14,766 bases of DNA from Acidobacteriota bacterium. Its GTDB lineage: Bacteria; Acidobacteriota; Vicinamibacteria; Vicinamibacterales; JAFNAJ01. Position numbers and translations under genes: made by a program. Shown in pieces: positions 7,341 to 14,122 of the stretch (position 1 is its first letter; each line of letters opens with the position of its first letter). The stretch lies in assembly GCA_017860085.1 (NCBI GenBank), contig JAFNAJ010000016.1:1-14766 (forward strand), written 5' to 3'. Below the pieces are notes generated by a model, which searched no databases, had not been told where the DNA came from, and saw nothing but the letters and a program-made list of their open reading frames with translations.

Positions 7341-8690
7341 TCAGTCGAGGGGAATACCGAACCGGCTGGCCATCCTGTAGAGCGTCCGGCGATTGACGCC
7401 GAGAATCTCTGCCGCACGCGTCCGGTTGCCCTTGGCGACGTCGAGGGCCTTCAGCAGGTAGCGACGCTCGAGCTCGTCGAGCGTCGGAAGGTCCGCGAAG
7501 AGCGCGTCGGCGCCGGGCTCGACCTGCCGTACCGGCCTCGACCGCACCTGCTCGGGCAGGTCCTCCACGTCGGCCTGAGGCCGACGGCACGAGAACACCA
7601 GCCGCTCGACCACGTTCTCGAGCTCGCGCACGTTGCCGGGCCAGTCGTGGTCGACCAGCGTCTTCGTGGCGGCAGGCGTCAGCTGCAGCGTGCGCCCGGC
7701 TCTCGCGCCGGCGTTGCGGAGGAAGCGCGACACGAGCAGGGGGATGTCGTCGCGACGCTCGCGCAGCGGCGGCAGGCGGATCACCATCACGCTGAGCCGG
7801 TAGAACAGGTCCTGCCTGAAGCGCCGCTCGGCGACCTCCTGCTCGAGGTCGCGGTTCGTGGCCGCGACGACGCGCGCGTTCACCTTGAGGTCACGGACGC
7901 CGCCCACAGGACGCACCTCGCCCTCCTGCAGCACGCGCAGCAGCTTCACCTGGAGCCCCGGCGAGGTCTCTCCGATCTCATCGAGGAAGACGGTCCCACC
8001 TGAAGCCTGCTCGAACAGCCCCTTCTTGTCGGCGACCGCGCCCGTGAAGGAGCCACGCACGTGCCCGAACAGCTCCGACTCGAGGAGCGTCTCTGCCAGG
8101 GCCCCGCAGTTGACGGCCACGAACGGCCGGGCCGACCGCGCGCCATGCTCGTGAATCGCGCGAGCGACGAGCTCCTTGCCGGTCCCGCTTTCCCCGATGA
8201 CGAGCACCGGCGCCACGGCATCGGCCGCGTTCGCGATCTCCTTGTAGACCTGCAGCATGCTGGCCGTGCGCCCGACGAGGCCTGACGGAAGGGCCCTGGC
8301 CGGCGGCGCGAGCTCGGCCGGCAGACGCTTCCTGGCCAGCGCGCGGTCCACCATCGCGCCCAGCTCGCGAACGTCGAAGGGCTTGCTGACGTAGTCGAAG
8401 GCCCCGGCGCGAACCGCCTCGATCGCGGTTTCCAGCGTGCCGTACCCGCTGATGAGCAGGACCTCGGTGCTCGGGTCGTGCGACTTGAACTCCTTGAGGA
8501 GGTCGAGGCCCGAGACCTTCGTCTTGAGGTCGAGGTCGGTGATCACGAGCGCGAAGCGCTCAGCGTCGGCGAGTTCGAAGGCCCGCGCCGGGTCGTGGGC
8601 GACCTCGACCTCGTGGCCCTGCGACCCCAGCAGCGTGGCGATCACCGAGCAGATGTCCGGATCGTCGTCAATAACGAGGATGCGTGCCAT
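7341..8690 (-). CDS. sigma-54-dependent response regulator (NtrC family: REC, AAA+, Fis HTH)
   Basis: A 449-residue transcription activator with all three NtrC-family parts. The receiver domain (about 3-115) has the acidic cluster D8-D10, phosphoacceptor Asp52 in VITDLD, Ser81 and Lys103 (SKPF). The AAA+ domain (about 138-365) has Walker A GESGTGKE (166-173), the sigma-54 contact loop GSFTGA (213-218, a common variant of GAFTGA), Walker B TVFLDEIG (233-240) and the sensor region WPGNVRELENV (350-360). A Fis-type helix-turn-helix lies at about 422-446 (RAAEILGVNRRTLYRM). Everything needed for ATP-driven opening of sigma-54 promoters is present. The start is taken at 8690, giving MARILVIDDD, the normal beginning of a receiver; the frame is open 57 nt further upstream. 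It lies tail to tail with the H-NOX kinase and head to head with the Hpt gene, so it is the likely output of the gas-sensing kinase. It resembles, in architecture and setting, regulators such as PrsR found in exopolysaccharide loci. Confidence 0.95.
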   Translation of the reverse strand: MARILVIDDDPDICSVIATLLGSQGHEVEVAHDPARAFELADAERFALVITDLDLKTKVSGLDLLKEFKSHDPSTEVLLISGYGTLETAIEAVRAGAFDYVSKPFDVRELGAMVDRALARKRLPAELAPPARALPSGLVGRTASMLQVYKEIANAADAVAPVLVIGESGTGKELVARAIHEHGARSARPFVAVNCGALAETLLESELFGHVRGSFTGAVADKKGLFEQASGGTVFLDEIGETSPGLQVKLLRVLQEGEVRPVGGVRDLKVNARVVAATNRDLEQEVAERRFRQDLFYRLSVMVIRLPPLRERRDDIPLLVSRFLRNAGARAGRTLQLTPAATKTLVDHDWPGNVRELENVVERLVFSCRRPQADVEDLPEQVRSRPVRQVEPGADALFADLPTLDELERRYLLKALDVAKGNRTRAAEILGVNRRTLYRMASRFGIPLD

Positions 8691-8837
8691 GGCCACAAGC
8701 GGGACGGATTGCCCGAGACAAAACGCCTCACCGCGCGGAACCGTCACACCGGGCGGCGAGTCGTCGCCTCACGACCGAGGGACCGAATCCCACAAGCGCT
8801 CAACAAGTTAGCACATTCCAGGCAGGGGCAGGCGACC
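8691..8837. promoter_or_regulatory. divergent regulatory region with dyad and short direct repeats (possible activator binding sites)
   Basis: This non-coding stretch separates the sigma-54 activator from the Hpt gene. It holds a dyad GGCGA-N4-TCGCC (8755-8768), two copies of CGCCTCAC (8724-8731 and 8765-8772, 41 nt apart) and two copies of CCACAAGCG (8693-8701 and 8790-8798, 97 nt apart). The dyad centre is about 100 nt upstream of the transcription start predicted for the -24/-12 element at 8838, the usual distance for a sigma-54 enhancer. No convincing sigma-70 promoter for the regulator gene was found on the minus strand. Confidence 0.35.
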
Positions 8838-8852
8838 TGGCAGGTCCCTTGA
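8838..8852 (+). promoter_or_regulatory. sigma-54 (-24/-12) promoter candidate for the Hpt-STAS-phosphatase genes
   Basis: TGGCAG-N5-TTGA matches the consensus TGGCAC-N5-TTGC in spacing, in the essential -24 GG and in the -12 TTG; the -12 C is replaced by A and one flanking base differs. Transcription would start near 8864. That lies downstream of the GTG at 8860 and before the ATG at 8881. The site sits directly divergent from a sigma-54 activator gene. Confidence 0.5.
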
Positions 8853-8880
8853 GTATGACGTGGGCGAGGACGACCACCGC

Positions 8881-9231
8881 ATGCACCGTGAACATGGCAA
8901 CCCGATGGCTGGCACCCGAGCGACCGATGACTGGTCGCTCGGCATTCTCCGGGAACTGATGCGCCTGTTCGTTGAACAGACCCCCGAGCGCCTGCGGGCC
9001 CTTCGCGAGTCGTGCCTCAACGGCAACACCGCCCGGACGGTGAACGCTGCGCACCGGCTCCGTGGAGCCGCCGAGTCGCTGGGCCTCAAGCATTTCGCGA
9101 GCCTCAGCGCCACGGTGGCCCGCCAGGCCGCACGCGGCGACCTCCACCTCGCGGCACGGTCGGTAGTCGACCTCGAACACGAGTTTGCTCGGGCCTCGCA
9201 CGTGTTGACGGCGGCCCTGGAATGGAACTAG
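8881..9231 (+). CDS. stand-alone histidine phosphotransfer (Hpt) domain protein
   Basis: A small cytoplasmic protein of 116 residues made almost entirely of one Hpt four-helix bundle. The phosphoacceptor motif is H58-R-L-R-G-A-A-E-S-L-G, matching the HxxKG(S/A)xxxG signature. The preceding helix (LRELMRLFVEQTPERLRAL) and following helices fit the family. Hpt proteins shuttle phosphate between receiver domains or between a kinase and a receiver. Start choice is uncertain: GTG 8860, ATG 8881 and ATG 8905 are all in frame before the domain. I prefer 8881 because the predicted sigma-54 transcript begins near 8864 and GAGGA (8866-8870) precedes it. The STAS gene begins 2 nt after the stop. The adjacent kinase has no receiver domain, so a classical four-step relay with it would need another receiver protein; the partner is unknown. 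Confidence 0.85.
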   Translation: MHREHGNPMAGTRATDDWSLGILRELMRLFVEQTPERLRALRESCLNGNTARTVNAAHRLRGAAESLGLKHFASLSATVARQAARGDLHLAARSVVDLEHEFARASHVLTAALEWN

Positions 9232-9233
9232 TC

Positions 9234-9668
9234 ATGACCACACTCACCCTGTCACGCCCTGCCACGTTCGTCATCACTGTGCCGCATGCCGCGTTCGATT
9301 CGAGCACGGCGTCGGACTTGCGCCAGGCCCTTGGCCGACTGGTCGCCCCGGCGCGCCGTCTGGTGCTCGACTTGTCGAGGGTACGCTCGCTCGACAGCGC
9401 GGGCATCGGCGTGCTCGTCGGCATGGCCCGACGCGCCGCGGCCCAAGGCGGCGAGGTCAAGCTGTGTAGCTTGTCGCGACAGCTCGCCGCCATCGCGGAA
9501 CTGGTGCGCCTCGACCGGGCCCTTGAGATCTTCGCCACGCGCGAGGAGGCCGTCGAGGCCCTGGGTCTCAGCGAGTCCCGGGTCCCCACGATCGATCTGC
9601 CGCACTCCGCGGAGACGACACGTCGACCGCTGCTCCGCCGCCTGGCCTTGCTGCCGTCGTGGTCATGA
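9234..9668 (+). CDS. STAS domain protein (anti-sigma factor antagonist-like)
   Basis: A 144-residue protein with a STAS domain over about residues 3-110. Key features are the strand RRLVLDLSRVRSLD (41-54), the phosphorylation loop D54-S55-A-G-I-G with Ser55 at the position phosphorylated in SpoIIAA/RsbV, and the strand GGEVKLCSLS (72-81). The C-terminal about 30 residues are basic and unusual for the family. In the classical system such proteins bind an anti-sigma kinase when unphosphorylated; no such kinase or STAS phosphatase is encoded in this window. STAS proteins also act as regulators of polysaccharide export in some bacteria. It starts 2 nt after the Hpt stop and its own stop overlaps the next start (ATGA, 9665-9668), so Hpt, STAS and phosphatase are translationally linked. 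An MlaB-like or other structural STAS role cannot be excluded. Confidence 0.85.
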   Translation: MTTLTLSRPATFVITVPHAAFDSSTASDLRQALGRLVAPARRLVLDLSRVRSLDSAGIGVLVGMARRAAAQGGEVKLCSLSRQLAAIAELVRLDRALEIFATREEAVEALGLSESRVPTIDLPHSAETTRRPLLRRLALLPSWS

Positions 9669-10846
9669 GCGGCCGGCCCGGTCTCGTCTTCTGCGTGTTC
9701 GTCGACGCGCTCGGCTGGGAGCTGATGCGGCGGCGGACGTTCCTCGAGGACGAGCTCGTGGTCCGGCGCCCGCTCGACACCGTGCTGGGCTACAGCAGCA
9801 CCTGCGATCCCACGATCATCACGGGCCGCCTGCCCCGGGAGCACGGGCACTTCACGTTCTACGCCTACGATCCCCAGCACTCCCCGTTCGGTGCGCTGCG
9901 CGCGCTGAGCGCGCTGCCGGCGTCGATCGCCAACCGCGGCCGGGTGCGCCACCTGATCAGCCGGGCGGTCGCCCGCGCGTACGGCTACACGGGCTACTTC
10001 CAGCTCTACAGCATGCCGTTCAGCCGCCTGCCGCTGTTCGACTACACGGAGAAGCGCGACTTCTACGAACCCGGCGGCATCAACGGGGGCCAGCCGACCA
10101 TCTTCGACTGGCTGAGGCAGCAGGGAATCCCCACGCATCGCACCAACTGGCGGAGGTCGGAGCGTTCCGCCATCGACGCGTTGGCCGACGACCTCGGGCA
10201 GGGGCGGCCCCGCTTCGTCTACCTCTACCTGGCGGGCCTCGACGGAGTCCTGCACGCGCATGGCACCGGTTCGACCCACGTCGAGGCACACCTGGCGTTC
10301 TACGAACGAGAACTCAGGAACCTGCTGCAGGTGGCGCGTCGGCACTACGGGGAGATCAGGTTCCACCTCTTCTCCGATCACGGCATGACCGATGTCGTGG
10401 CGACCTGCGACCTGATGTCACGAATCGAGGCCACGCGCCTTCGCTTCGGCGTCGACTATGCCGCGGCGTACGACTCGACGCTCGCACGCTTCTGGTTCCT
10501 CGCGCCTGGAGCGCGCGAGACGATCACCGAGGCCCTGCAACGTGAGCCCGCGGGGCGCGTGCTCGACGACCGCGAACTGGCGATGCTCGGGTGCGACTTC
10601 CCGGACCGCCGGTTCGGCGAGCTCTTCTTCCTGCTCAACCCCGGCGTGCTCCTCTGCCCGAGCTTCCTCGGCCTGACCCCTCTCAAGGGGATGCACGGAT
10701 ATCACCCGTCGGAGCCCACGGCCCGGGCCCTCTTCGCGACCAGCGCGGCCGACGTCGTCGCGCCGCGGGGATTGACCGACCTTTACGCCTTCTTCAAGCG
10801 CGAGGCGGACATCGCCTCCGACAGAAGCGCAGGGGTCGCGGCGTGA
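9665..10846 (+). CDS. alkaline phosphatase superfamily hydrolase/phosphodiesterase
   Basis: A 393-residue enzyme with the metal-binding pattern of the type I phosphodiesterase/nucleotide pyrophosphatase branch of the alkaline phosphatase superfamily. Candidate ligands are Asp14 (VFVDALGW), Asp193 and His197 (GLDGVLHAHG), Asp238-His239 (FSDHGMTD) and His344 (KGMHGYHP). The nucleophile would be one of Ser44, Ser45 or Thr46 in GYSSTCDP, followed by the family-typical TGRLPREHG (53-61). No signal peptide or membrane helix is visible, so it probably acts in the cytoplasm, unlike most phosphatases of the superfamily. Set among glycan genes, it may hydrolyse or transfer a phosphoryl group on a nucleotide-sugar or glycan intermediate. 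The ATG at 9665 overlaps the STAS stop; a GTG 6 nt upstream is the alternative. The next gene overlaps its stop (GTGA, 10843-10846). Superfamily membership is secure; the substrate is unknown. Confidence 0.85.
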   Translation: MSGRPGLVFCVFVDALGWELMRRRTFLEDELVVRRPLDTVLGYSSTCDPTIITGRLPREHGHFTFYAYDPQHSPFGALRALSALPASIANRGRVRHLISRAVARAYGYTGYFQLYSMPFSRLPLFDYTEKRDFYEPGGINGGQPTIFDWLRQQGIPTHRTNWRRSERSAIDALADDLGQGRPRFVYLYLAGLDGVLHAHGTGSTHVEAHLAFYERELRNLLQVARRHYGEIRFHLFSDHGMTDVVATCDLMSRIEATRLRFGVDYAAAYDSTLARFWFLAPGARETITEALQREPAGRVLDDRELAMLGCDFPDRRFGELFFLLNPGVLLCPSFLGLTPLKGMHGYHPSEPTARALFATSAADVVAPRGLTDLYAFFKREADIASDRSAGVAA

Positions 10847-11886
10847 AGGCTTCGGGCGGCCGTCTCGACGGGATCGATACGTTGAGGGCCGTAGCGGTGG
10901 CCGCCGTCGTGTACATCCACCTCAGCCCGTTCCGTGGCGCCGCGTACGACGGGACCACGGCGCAGGTCGCGGCCGACCTCCTGAACCTGCCCTGCCGATT
11001 CGCGGTGCCGTTCTTCTTCCTCGCGGCCGGCTACTTCTTTGCGGCTCGCCTGCACCGGCAAGGAAGTCCTCTGCGGTCGGCAGCGCTGTCGGCCCGGCGC
11101 ATCGGAGGGATCTTCGTCTTCTGGTCGGCATGCTATGTCGTGGTGCCCGCGATCCTCCGTGGCTGGCGTCGGGGGAGCCTCGCTTCGGTTGGCGACGCGA
11201 TTCTCGAAAGGATCGTGTGGCTGTCGGCGCATCCGTGGATCACCGTGTTCGAAGGACCGCAGGAGCACCTGTGGTTTCTCCCGGCGCTCATCACGGCCCT
11301 TGGCCTCCTGGCCGTCGCGCTGTGGCTGGGGTTCACACCGTCGCACGTCGTCGCGGCAGGCGTCGTGCTCTACCTGGTCGCGCTGGCCACCGGCTCCTAC
11401 CAGGCGTTGACCGGTGCAGACATCGCGTTCAACCCGCGTAACGGTCCCTTCGTGGCGCTGCTGTTCGTGGCGACCGGGGCGTGGCTGCATGGTCGGCCGG
11501 TGGTCAGCCGACGCGCGGCGCTCGGCGTCGCGAGCTTCGGTTTGGTCCTCTGCCTGGCCGAAGCCGTGATGCTCTCGGCGATTGCGCACCGGTCGATCTC
11601 GTCGCACGACGCGTTGCTCGGCACGGCACCGCTCGGGATCGGCGTGTTCCTCTTTGCGTTGGCGAGCCCGCGGCTCGGGAGCGGCACGGTCCTCCCGGGC
11701 CTGGGGAGGCTCGGGCTGGGCATCTACGCGTGCCACATGCTGGTCGCCCTGCCGCTTGCGACGATGCGTCCCGACGTCGCGCCCCTCGCAGGCGAGCTGC
11801 TGCTCGCCCCCGTCGTGCTCGCCGCCTCCGTCGCCGCCGCGTGGGCCATGGCTCAGCACCCGCGCCTGGCTCGCGTGGTCACCTGA
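10843..11886 (+). CDS. acyltransferase 3 family membrane protein (glycan O-acyltransferase)
   Basis: A 347-residue integral membrane protein with about 10 hydrophobic segments. Acyltransferase-3 hallmarks are present: RLDGIDTLRAVAVAAVVYIH (7-26) with the conserved Arg15 and catalytic-type His26, the loop FFFLAAGYFFAARL (57-70) replacing the FFxLSGFL motif, HLWFLPALI (142-150), and LGRLGLGIYACHMLV (287-301) near the end. Such proteins transfer acetyl or succinyl groups from the cytoplasm onto surface polysaccharide, lipopolysaccharide or peptidoglycan. It starts with GTG overlapping the phosphatase stop, which sets it in the same operon. A frame running upstream to 10591 is the shadow of the phosphatase gene. 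The acyl donor and acceptor are unknown. Confidence 0.88.
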   Translation: MKASGGRLDGIDTLRAVAVAAVVYIHLSPFRGAAYDGTTAQVAADLLNLPCRFAVPFFFLAAGYFFAARLHRQGSPLRSAALSARRIGGIFVFWSACYVVVPAILRGWRRGSLASVGDAILERIVWLSAHPWITVFEGPQEHLWFLPALITALGLLAVALWLGFTPSHVVAAGVVLYLVALATGSYQALTGADIAFNPRNGPFVALLFVATGAWLHGRPVVSRRAALGVASFGLVLCLAEAVMLSAIAHRSISSHDALLGTAPLGIGVFLFALASPRLGSGTVLPGLGRLGLGIYACHMLVALPLATMRPDVAPLAGELLLAPVVLAASVAAAWAMAQHPRLARVVT

Positions 11887-11905
11887 TGATGGGCGAGGCT
11901 GAGGG

Positions 11906-13219
11906 ATGGTGAAGTACCTCGTCTTCAGCACCATGCTGGTGGGCGGCGTGCCGTTGATGGCATTCGCCGCCATGTCGTCCGCCCGTCTTCGCGGCCTGCT
12001 GCTGTCGCTGCTGGTCTTCTCCACCGTCCTGGGGGACGTGGCCAGCATCAACTTCCTGTCGACCGAGACCTACCGGGGACCAGACCGGGGCTTCGAGCTG
12101 ACGCTGACCGACCTGGTCGCTCTGGCGCTCGCGCTGGCCGTCGTGGCCCGGTTTCCGCGCCGCATCCGCTGGCTCCCGCTCGGCACGTGGCCCATGGCGC
12201 TGCTCTTCGTCCTGGCGATCGTCTCGACGGTGAATGCCCAGGCGCCGCTGCTTGGAACCTTCACGCTGTTCAAGCTCGTGCGAATCTACCTGCTCTTCTG
12301 GTGCGTGGTGAACGTGGTCGGCACGGGGGTGTCCCTCGACTACGTTCGGTATGGCCTCGTCGCGATGGGTCTCGTGATGACCGTGCTGGCCCTGAAGCAG
12401 AAGTACGTCTACGGGATGTATCGAATCACCGGGCCGTTCGATCACTCGAACGGCATCCCCCTCTACTGCAACCTCGTCATTCCCGTACTGCTCGTCTGGG
12501 GCATGACCGACAGGCGCCTGTCGAGCGCCGAGGCGGCGCTGACGGTGTTCGCGTCGCTCGGCATGGTGTTCGCCGTGGTGGCCACCCAGTCTCGGGCGGG
12601 CACTCTTCTGACCGGCCTGTCTGTCGCGCTGACCCTCGTCGTCGCCAATGCCAGGGCGCGATCGCCTCGGGTGTCGTGGACCACCGTGACGCTCGTGCTG
12701 ATCATGCTCGCCGGCGGCGCGCTCGTGGCCGACACCATCGTGCAGCGTTTCCGCGAGGCTCCCGAGTCGAGCGAGCAGGCGCGCGACGAGTTCAACGTCG
12801 CCGCGCGTCGGATGGCCGGCGACCGCGCGTTTGGGGTCGGGCTGAACAACTTCTCCCTCGTCCTGACGACCGTCGACCGCTACAACGAGCACATCGAGGT
12901 CATGAAGGGCGAGGAACAGGGCGGCGTGGCTCACCACATCTACTGGCTGACAGCAGCTGAGATGGGATACGTGGGCCTCTTTGCATTCCTCATCGTTCTG
13001 GGAGGCTTCCTCTGGAGGGCCCTGCTCGGCGCGATCCGCGCAACGGGACTCGAGAGCCTTCTGCTCTGGGGCTTCTTCATCGGCTTCGTCGCGCTGTATC
13101 TCCAGGGCACGCTCGAGTGGGGCCTGCGCATCACGCCGATGGCCTTCCAGTTGACCATCTGCGGCGCCCTCACGGTTGCGCTCTCGGCGAACCCGCGCGC
13201 GCGCCGGCTCGCCACCTGA
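11906..13219 (+). CDS. O-antigen ligase/polymerase-like membrane protein (WaaL/Wzy family)
   Basis: A 437-residue polytopic membrane protein with about 11-12 hydrophobic segments and one large periplasmic loop at about 277-348 before the last helices, the layout of the Wzy_C (O-antigen ligase) family. Family-type motifs are FDHSNG (178-183), TQSRAG (227-232) with a conserved loop Arg230, RMAGDRAFGVGLNNF (302-316) and AHHIYWLTAAEMGYVGL (342-358) with the conserved His343/His344. These enzymes join lipid-linked glycan units, either polymerising repeat units (Wzy) or ligating the chain to an acceptor (WaaL). Sequence alone cannot separate the two. In a locus with a flippase and a Wzz-like protein, polymerase is plausible. 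ATG 11906 follows the acyltransferase stop by 19 nt with GAGG 7 nt upstream. Confidence 0.85.
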   Translation: MVKYLVFSTMLVGGVPLMAFAAMSSARLRGLLLSLLVFSTVLGDVASINFLSTETYRGPDRGFELTLTDLVALALALAVVARFPRRIRWLPLGTWPMALLFVLAIVSTVNAQAPLLGTFTLFKLVRIYLLFWCVVNVVGTGVSLDYVRYGLVAMGLVMTVLALKQKYVYGMYRITGPFDHSNGIPLYCNLVIPVLLVWGMTDRRLSSAEAALTVFASLGMVFAVVATQSRAGTLLTGLSVALTLVVANARARSPRVSWTTVTLVLIMLAGGALVADTIVQRFREAPESSEQARDEFNVAARRMAGDRAFGVGLNNFSLVLTTVDRYNEHIEVMKGEEQGGVAHHIYWLTAAEMGYVGLFAFLIVLGGFLWRALLGAIRATGLESLLLWGFFIGFVALYLQGTLEWGLRITPMAFQLTICGALTVALSANPRARRLAT

Positions 13220-13234
13220 CCCGTGACTTCAGCC

Positions 13235-13239
13235 GAGGA
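13235..13239 (+). promoter_or_regulatory. Shine-Dalgarno site deciding the methyltransferase start
   Basis: GAGGA ends 4 nt before the ATG at 13244. It supports that codon over the in-frame GTG at 13223, which follows the ligase stop by only 3 nt and has no comparable site. Confidence 0.55.
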
Positions 13240-13243
13240 CAGC

Positions 13244-13999
13244 ATGACAACGGAATCCTTGAAACGACCGCTCCGCTCCCTCTTGCCACGGCCGGCACGC
13301 ACGTGGGTGTCGCGGAAACGCTTCCTGACGTGCCGCCCGCCCGTGGGATGGGTCAGGTTCGGTTCACTGCGCCGCACGAGCCCCATCAGCTCCGCGTGGG
13401 GGCACGACCGAGGCCGTCCCATCAACCGGCAGTACATCGAGTCGTTCCTGTCGGCCCACGCCGACGACATCCGGGGACGGGTGCTCGAGGTGGCGGACAA
13501 CCACTACACGGTGCGCTTTGGCGGCCCGCGTGTGACGCAGTCCGACGTCCTGCATGCCGCGCCTGGCAATCCACGGGCGACCCTGGTCGGCGATCTCGCC
13601 AAGACCGAGGACCTCCCCGCCGACGCGTTCGATTGCATCATCCTGACTCAGGTCATGCAGTACATCTACGACGCCCGCGCCGCCGCACGGAATCTGCATC
13701 GTGCGCTCAAGCCCGGCGGTGTGGTGCTGGCAACCCTGCCAGGCCTCGAGAAGGTGAGCGCCCCCGATGACACGGCGTGGGGCGACTACTGGCGGTTCAC
13801 GCCGACGTCGGCGAGAGCGTTGTTTGCCGAAGCGTTCGGCGCGACGACCGTGACGACCCGGGCCTACGGCAACGTGTTCGCGGCAGTCGCCTCCTTGGCG
13901 GGCCTGTCGCAGGAGGACGTGCGTCGAAGCGAACTGGACGCGCTGGACCTCGACTTCCCCGTCATCGTCGCCGTCCGGGCCACGAAGACGGCACGCTGA
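13244..13999 (+). CDS. class I SAM-dependent methyltransferase
   Basis: A 251-residue soluble protein with a Rossmann-type methyltransferase core at about 75-200. The glycine-rich motif I is replaced by RVLEVADNHYTVRFGG (79-94), a form I associate with a subgroup of methyltransferases near glycosyltransferase genes. Asp101 (QSDVLH) and Asp118 (VGDLAK) occupy the acidic SAM-contact positions. FDCIILTQVMQYI (129-141) is motif IV-like, and LKPGG (155-159) is the classic post-motif loop. The first about 60 residues are basic and precede the core. By position it would methylate a sugar hydroxyl or a chain end, the latter being a known way to stop polymer growth. It lies 24 nt after the ligase gene and ends that transcription run. 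The GTG at 13223 is the alternative start. The family is secure, the substrate is not. Confidence 0.85.
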   Translation: MTTESLKRPLRSLLPRPARTWVSRKRFLTCRPPVGWVRFGSLRRTSPISSAWGHDRGRPINRQYIESFLSAHADDIRGRVLEVADNHYTVRFGGPRVTQSDVLHAAPGNPRATLVGDLAKTEDLPADAFDCIILTQVMQYIYDARAAARNLHRALKPGGVVLATLPGLEKVSAPDDTAWGDYWRFTPTSARALFAEAFGATTVTTRAYGNVFAAVASLAGLSQEDVRRSELDALDLDFPVIVAVRATKTAR

Positions 14000-14010
14000 T
14001 GTGACAGTCT

Positions 14011-14024
14011 GCCTCAGCCGAGGC
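14011..14024 (+). terminator. small hairpin after the methyltransferase gene, weak terminator candidate
   Basis: GCCTC-AGCC-GAGGC forms a 5-bp GC-rich stem with a 4-nt loop 12 nt after the methyltransferase stop. No U-tract follows. It is offered only because a separate promoter candidate lies just downstream, which would fit a transcript end here. Confidence 0.2.
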
Positions 14025-14122
14025 GACACGTCTCACGGGCCCGGGCGCATCCTCGGCCGGCTGTGGTGCCCAACACGTTGCTGCTCAGCACCTTAGCGCT
14101 GGCGAGGCGGCCGGCCGCCGCT

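Noticed and set aside
8860..8880. GTG start at 8860 for the Hpt gene
   Set aside because: It precedes the predicted sigma-54 transcription start and adds residues outside the domain. It is kept only as an alternative because the promoter itself is not proven.
10783..12051. Minus-strand open frame (422 codons) across the acyltransferase and the next start
   Set aside because: It spans two well-supported plus-strand membrane proteins and shows only antisense-type composition.
14064..14092. Imperfect inverted repeat (GGTGC ... GCACC with an internal TGCT/AGCA) after the methyltransferase
   Set aside because: The stems overlap and compete, and arms this short are common by chance in GC-rich DNA; not strong enough to call an operator or terminator.
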